A stretch of DNA of 64,000 nucleotides from Lycocorax pyrrhopterus obiensis (lineage: Eukaryota > Chordata > Aves > Passeriformes > Paradisaeidae). The stretch spans positions 70,087,541-70,151,540 of the forward strand of contig JACSVZ010000014.1 of NCBI GenBank assembly GCA_014706295.1, read 5' to 3'. Below, piece by piece: positions 60,201 to 64,000 of the stretch; position 1 is the stretch's first letter; the number at the start of each line of letters is the position of its first letter. Position numbers and translations under genes: made by a program. Under the pieces are notes generated by a model that worked only from the letters and a program-made list of their open reading frames with translations, was not told the DNA's origin and searched no databases.

Positions 60201-62536
60201 CTGTAGGCACAGCATCAATGTCATGAGTGGTTAGGAAGGACTTATTTAGAGCTTATTAGGGTAGCAGTCATTGCAAGGCCAGTGTGTGTTGAGGACGAAT
60301 AATTCTGAGAAAGCACTTGATTCACTGGGCTACTTCTGTTAGTTTTGAACCAGTTATATTAAGTATTCTGTTCCTGAAGTGTGTCACTTGTTACTTCCTG
60401 GTGGAAAATAAGACCTTCTAATTGGGATTATGTGTGAAGAAGCTAAGTGCTTGCATTATGTGGCCGTGTTTTTCCTTCTCCTTCCAGTTCCAGGAATATG
60501 CAATTAATAACTTGATAGTCATTTAGATAATGGGTGCTCAGCAGCCCTGGTGGTGTATTGGCAGCACTTGTTACAGATGCAGGCTCTTCTATGCTGACCT
60601 GAAGATTAGGAAGTAGGATGTTCATCAGTGGCATTACTGTTGCTATTAAAAAGGTCTGGAAAGGGGCCTGAGAACCCCAGCTGCTGTCATGGTGTGGAGG
60701 AAGTCAGGCCTTCAAAGGATACAAGGATTAGAGCGTCAGGAAAAGTAAATGGTAGCATCAGCACAAGTAGAAAATAGGCAGAGCTATTCAGCAAACAGAA
60801 AAAAAAGTAGGCTAAGGCATGCCATAATTATGTGCAGTGGAAACTTGCTGCTTACAGAGCAGTGGCATGGGGTGGAGAGGCAGGAGAGAACGATTTTTCA
60901 AGACAAAACAAAGCAGACATTGCAGAGAATGATATAGGAAGACTGAGGATTCAGTGTGCTCGTGATAATGTGAAAGAGAAGACTTTGTTTTGAAAGATGC
61001 TAAAAATGGAATCTTCTGATGCACATGTGGTCAGTGTTTCCGTGGCCTGGTAGGACAATGGGGGCTTCTTTTGCGTTGCTGGGATGAGCAAACCCTTCCT
61101 TTCCGCCTGCAGCCCTTAGGTTCAGACAGTGGCTCGGGGTGGTATCGGTGGCTGTGGAAAGAAGGCATCACAGGATATTCCTTTTGGGGAAGAAGATGGG
61201 TCATCCTGGGTTGGACTGTTGTCATGCAAATGCTTCAGAACACAATGGCCACTTATCACAGGAGCCAGGCAAACACATTCCTCCCACACACTGTCCCCAG
61301 ACCTCTCAAAGAAAAGAGCAGGATGGGGGCATGTGACACTTGGAACCTGTGCTCCAGCAGGCACACGGTGGTTTTTTTTGAGTTTTCTCCTACTTGTCAA
61401 ATAAACAGCATAGCTAAGGGGAGACGACTTGTGCTGGAAGATTTTGGTCCAGCATGATGGTGATGTGGAGGGTGGTTCATTTACCTTCTAATGACTGACC
61501 TGCTGGAGAATTTAAGTGAGTGTGCAGCTGGGAAAGAGATCATTAATAAAGGCCTTGCTGTGGCCCGAAAGTCAGAATTCAGCTGGCTGATGATGTTGAA
61601 AAGGGTTTGTTGTTTTTTTTTTTTTTTTCCTTTCTGCCTCCCTCTTGTTGATATTAGGGCAGCTGAAATAGATCCTAGGTCAGAAATTCCAGAAGGATTG
61701 GTGAAAGTGGTTTATGTCAGTGGTAATTGCTTAACAACTTTTTTGTCATTTCCTTTTTTTTTTTTTTTTAAATTTTTAGTTTTCATGTTTTTATTAAACA
61801 AAGTGATAACTGCAGTCTGGGCTAAACTTGGAATATCTTGAGGAGTGCCGGTCTTGAGGGGGCTGCAGTGAGTCAAGGATAAATACTCATCTCTAGTTGA
61901 GCAAACTGCTTCTGGAGAGAACTTAAGAGGCCCATGGATGTTTATTTATCTTAACTCAGACTTGAATTCTTCAGTTCTAGTCAGACTCAGCTAGATTTGT
62001 GGACATGAGGCTCTTTGTAAGGGGATTTGGGTCTCTCTGACCAAAAAGAAAGGAGACCAAAGATTTGCTGTCCAGCCCTCGAAATCTTGCTCTTAATTTT
62101 TTTTTTTTATTCCTTCAACCATCTATCCCCCTACCCAGTGAAATAGGCATAATTAGGATTTAACAGGCATATTGGAAATTAAGACCCCGGTGCTGGATTC
62201 TGTTGCTGTGTGTGTTAAAAAAACCCCCGAGATAAGAAAAGAAAAGCCTCCTTTCGTGAGTGGTTCTAGTGTGTGAGACTGGAGCAGACCTGCTCCGCTC
62301 TTGGCAGGTGCGTGAGAGATGAGATGTGGTTACCTGCCACCTTGTTTCTGTGTCACTGCTGTAATTCTGACTGATCCTGTCTTCCCAAGTGTGTTGTTGC
62401 CTGTGGTGAGTATGGACAAATATATATGTAAACACACTACCTACTTAGCTGGTGATGCAGCAAAGTTTGGAAGGCGGTGGCCAACGGAGTCATCTTCTTG
62501 TTTTCTCCTGTGTTGTGAGACAAGTGGCACTGTGAG

Positions 62537-62566
62537 AACAAACAAACAAACAAATAAATAAATAAA
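62537..62566. repeat. CAAA/TAAA tetranucleotide microsatellite
   Basis: Four ACAA-type units followed by three ATAA-type units. Confidence 0.9.
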
Positions 62567-64000
62567 ACATCAACGTGAAGAAATTTGGCATTGTTTCTCT
62601 CAGTATTTGATTGGAAGCTCTGATTTTGCATTTCAGTTTTTTCCCCTCCCTTTTGTCTACAGCAGGGTGACTCTGGCTCCTGGATGTGGGACCTCCAGGA
62701 CTGGTGGGCTCTGAAGCCTTGCTTCTATCCTGCTCAGCTTCTAAATAGCTTGACAAGTGTAAAAAAATGTAACAAATGGCTGATGGAAAATTGAGAGCAG
62801 CCAGACAGCTCTCAGCCTGGTTAATTAGCTCCTTGACTGCTGAATTGTTCCTGCCCCGTCATATGGCTGTGGCTTGCAGCCCTGCGAGAAAGGGTCTGGG
62901 TTCGTGGCCAGGAGTGCGTCCCAAAAGTTGAATTAATGTAACTTGAAGTTAGTGTGGACAGGTTCCTTTTGGTCTAAATGACCTTTTATCTTCACTGGGG
63001 GAGGGCAGTGGGGAGAAAGCGTATCAGCTTTCAGCTCTGTCAGGTCATGTAGAGGCCAAGTTCTCTTGTCTGTGATCAAGCAGATGGTGTGAAACAGCCC
63101 AGTGTGCAACAGCACCAGAGCCTGGGCAGAGGAGCACTCCAGCAGCCCTTCTGTAGGTAAATGTGACCCAAGGCCACTGTTCTTCATCAGCATAGATGGT
63201 GAATGTCACCTCGGGGCTCGCAGGATGGGTGTGTTTAACCCTTCCGAGGCGCTGGCTCCTGGTGTGTCCCCATCCTGGTGGGTTTGAGAAGAAGCTGTTG
63301 TTGCTCAAGAGCGGGCGGGTTTCTCCTGCCAGAACACCCCGTGCGTGTGTGAGACCTGAAATCCCTGGCTCCAAGGACATAACTATTACTCACTGGGACC
63401 GCTGAGAGAGTGAGTCAGTGTGTTTGGGTCTTTGCATGAATAAATGAGTAAACCTGAGTTATTCTAAAATGATCAGATTGCAGAGGTGATAAAGCACTAC
63501 AATGAATTTTCCATTCCACGCCCTCTACGAATGTGCTGCTCTCCTCCCACCGTGGGGCGGGGGTTGGCAGGGGGAAGACGAGATTTTCAGTGTGTTGCTC
63601 TCCTGAGGAACCACATAAAAAAGCTGCTGAGGCTGTACTCAGAAAATGCCTTTCAGACAGTCAGAAGTTGCTTGGCAAGGTGTCAGGCAGGTTGACCAAA
63701 GGTTGCAAGAGTTGTGCTCCCGCAAAATGAACATGGAATGGTCATTGCCCTCCATGGTTCTTCAGTGCTTCCACGGGTTCACCAGTGGTGCACAGGAATA
63801 TAGTTTGCCTGCTGGTATTCTGGTCTTATCTCTGAAGATATTTATTTTAAGAATTCGTGTCTACATAGGTTTGTTAATACTGTACTGTAATATCAGATGG
63901 GCTGCTGAGACCTCAAGGGGGTGAGGAATCTATTTTTAGTGCGTTTGAAGGGTAGATGATGTTTCAGGTTGTGGAATGACTTTCTAGGGGGCCTGTCACC

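Larger units (their letters stand above)
55132..64000. other. presumed intron or intergenic DNA
   Basis: No coding exon, RNA gene or transposon is recognised in this final 9 kb. Low-complexity elements are a T/G stretch (56548-56615), an A/C stretch (57160-57245), an A run (59256-59269), T16 runs (61613-61628 and 61754-61769) and CAAA/TAAA tetranucleotides (62537-62566). A motif-rich stretch at 57800-57990 may be a conserved element. If the candidate donors are real, this is the beginning of a large intron on the + strand. Confidence 0.5.

Noticed and set aside
62600..62760. Polypyrimidine tract plus CAG near 62663 as an acceptor for a second exon
   Set aside because: The acceptor-like signal is common by chance, and the downstream sequence has no clear donor or open conserved frame.
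1..64000. tRNA, rRNA, snRNA, CRISPR, phage or bacterial operon features
   Set aside because: No paired A-box/B-box, no recognisable RNA gene core, no regularly spaced direct repeats with unique spacers, and no dense coding were seen on reading both strands.

Overview
This window reads as vertebrate nuclear DNA, most likely from a bird. Three things point that way. A recognisable fragment of the 3' end of a CR1-family LINE lies near 26.4-26.7 kb, and CR1 is the main retrotransposon of sauropsids. Other interspersed repeats are very scarce for 64 kb. Simple-sequence arrays and homopolymers are scattered through otherwise unique, moderately AT-rich DNA. There is no operon-like structure, no dense coding and no CRISPR, phage or plasmid feature. 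The species cannot be named from the sequence.

No protein-coding exon could be recognised on either strand. The open frames present are short and overlap one another on both strands. The longest fall inside simple repeats (30.2-30.5 kb and 44.5-45.1 kb), whose unit lengths are not multiples of three and contain no stops, or inside the GC-rich CpG island (50.3-50.9 kb), where stops are rare by composition. None looks like a conserved protein domain.

Layout: 0-50 kb is a gene-free, desert-like stretch. It holds a weak orphan CpG-rich patch (8.25-8.76 kb), a 52-bp sequence present twice in the same orientation (21.8 and 26.2 kb), one clear and one possible CR1 relic (26.4 and 41.3 kb), an RFX-type X-box palindrome (28.36 kb), several TAAT/POU/SOX-motif-rich blocks that look like conserved enhancers, and three large microsatellites: TGGA-type (30.2 kb), AAAAT (36.8 kb) and TTCCC (44.5-45.1 kb).

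A strong CpG island (50.1-50.9 kb) marks the likely promoter region. It is followed by a 2-kb interval and then a purine/pyrimidine-biased GC-rich block (52.8-55.1 kb) resembling the long 5' UTR exons of a developmental regulator transcribed on the + strand. That block has two candidate splice donors (53530 and 55067) and short upstream ORFs. The remainder (55.1-64 kb) looks like the start of a large first intron. The gene itself cannot be named because no coding exon lies in the window.

I did not find a new biological system. The most informative leads are the duplicated hairpin-forming 52-mer, the promoter/UTR architecture, the X-box, a shared inverted-repeat motif in two candidate regulatory elements, and the long G-quadruplex-prone GGGAA array.
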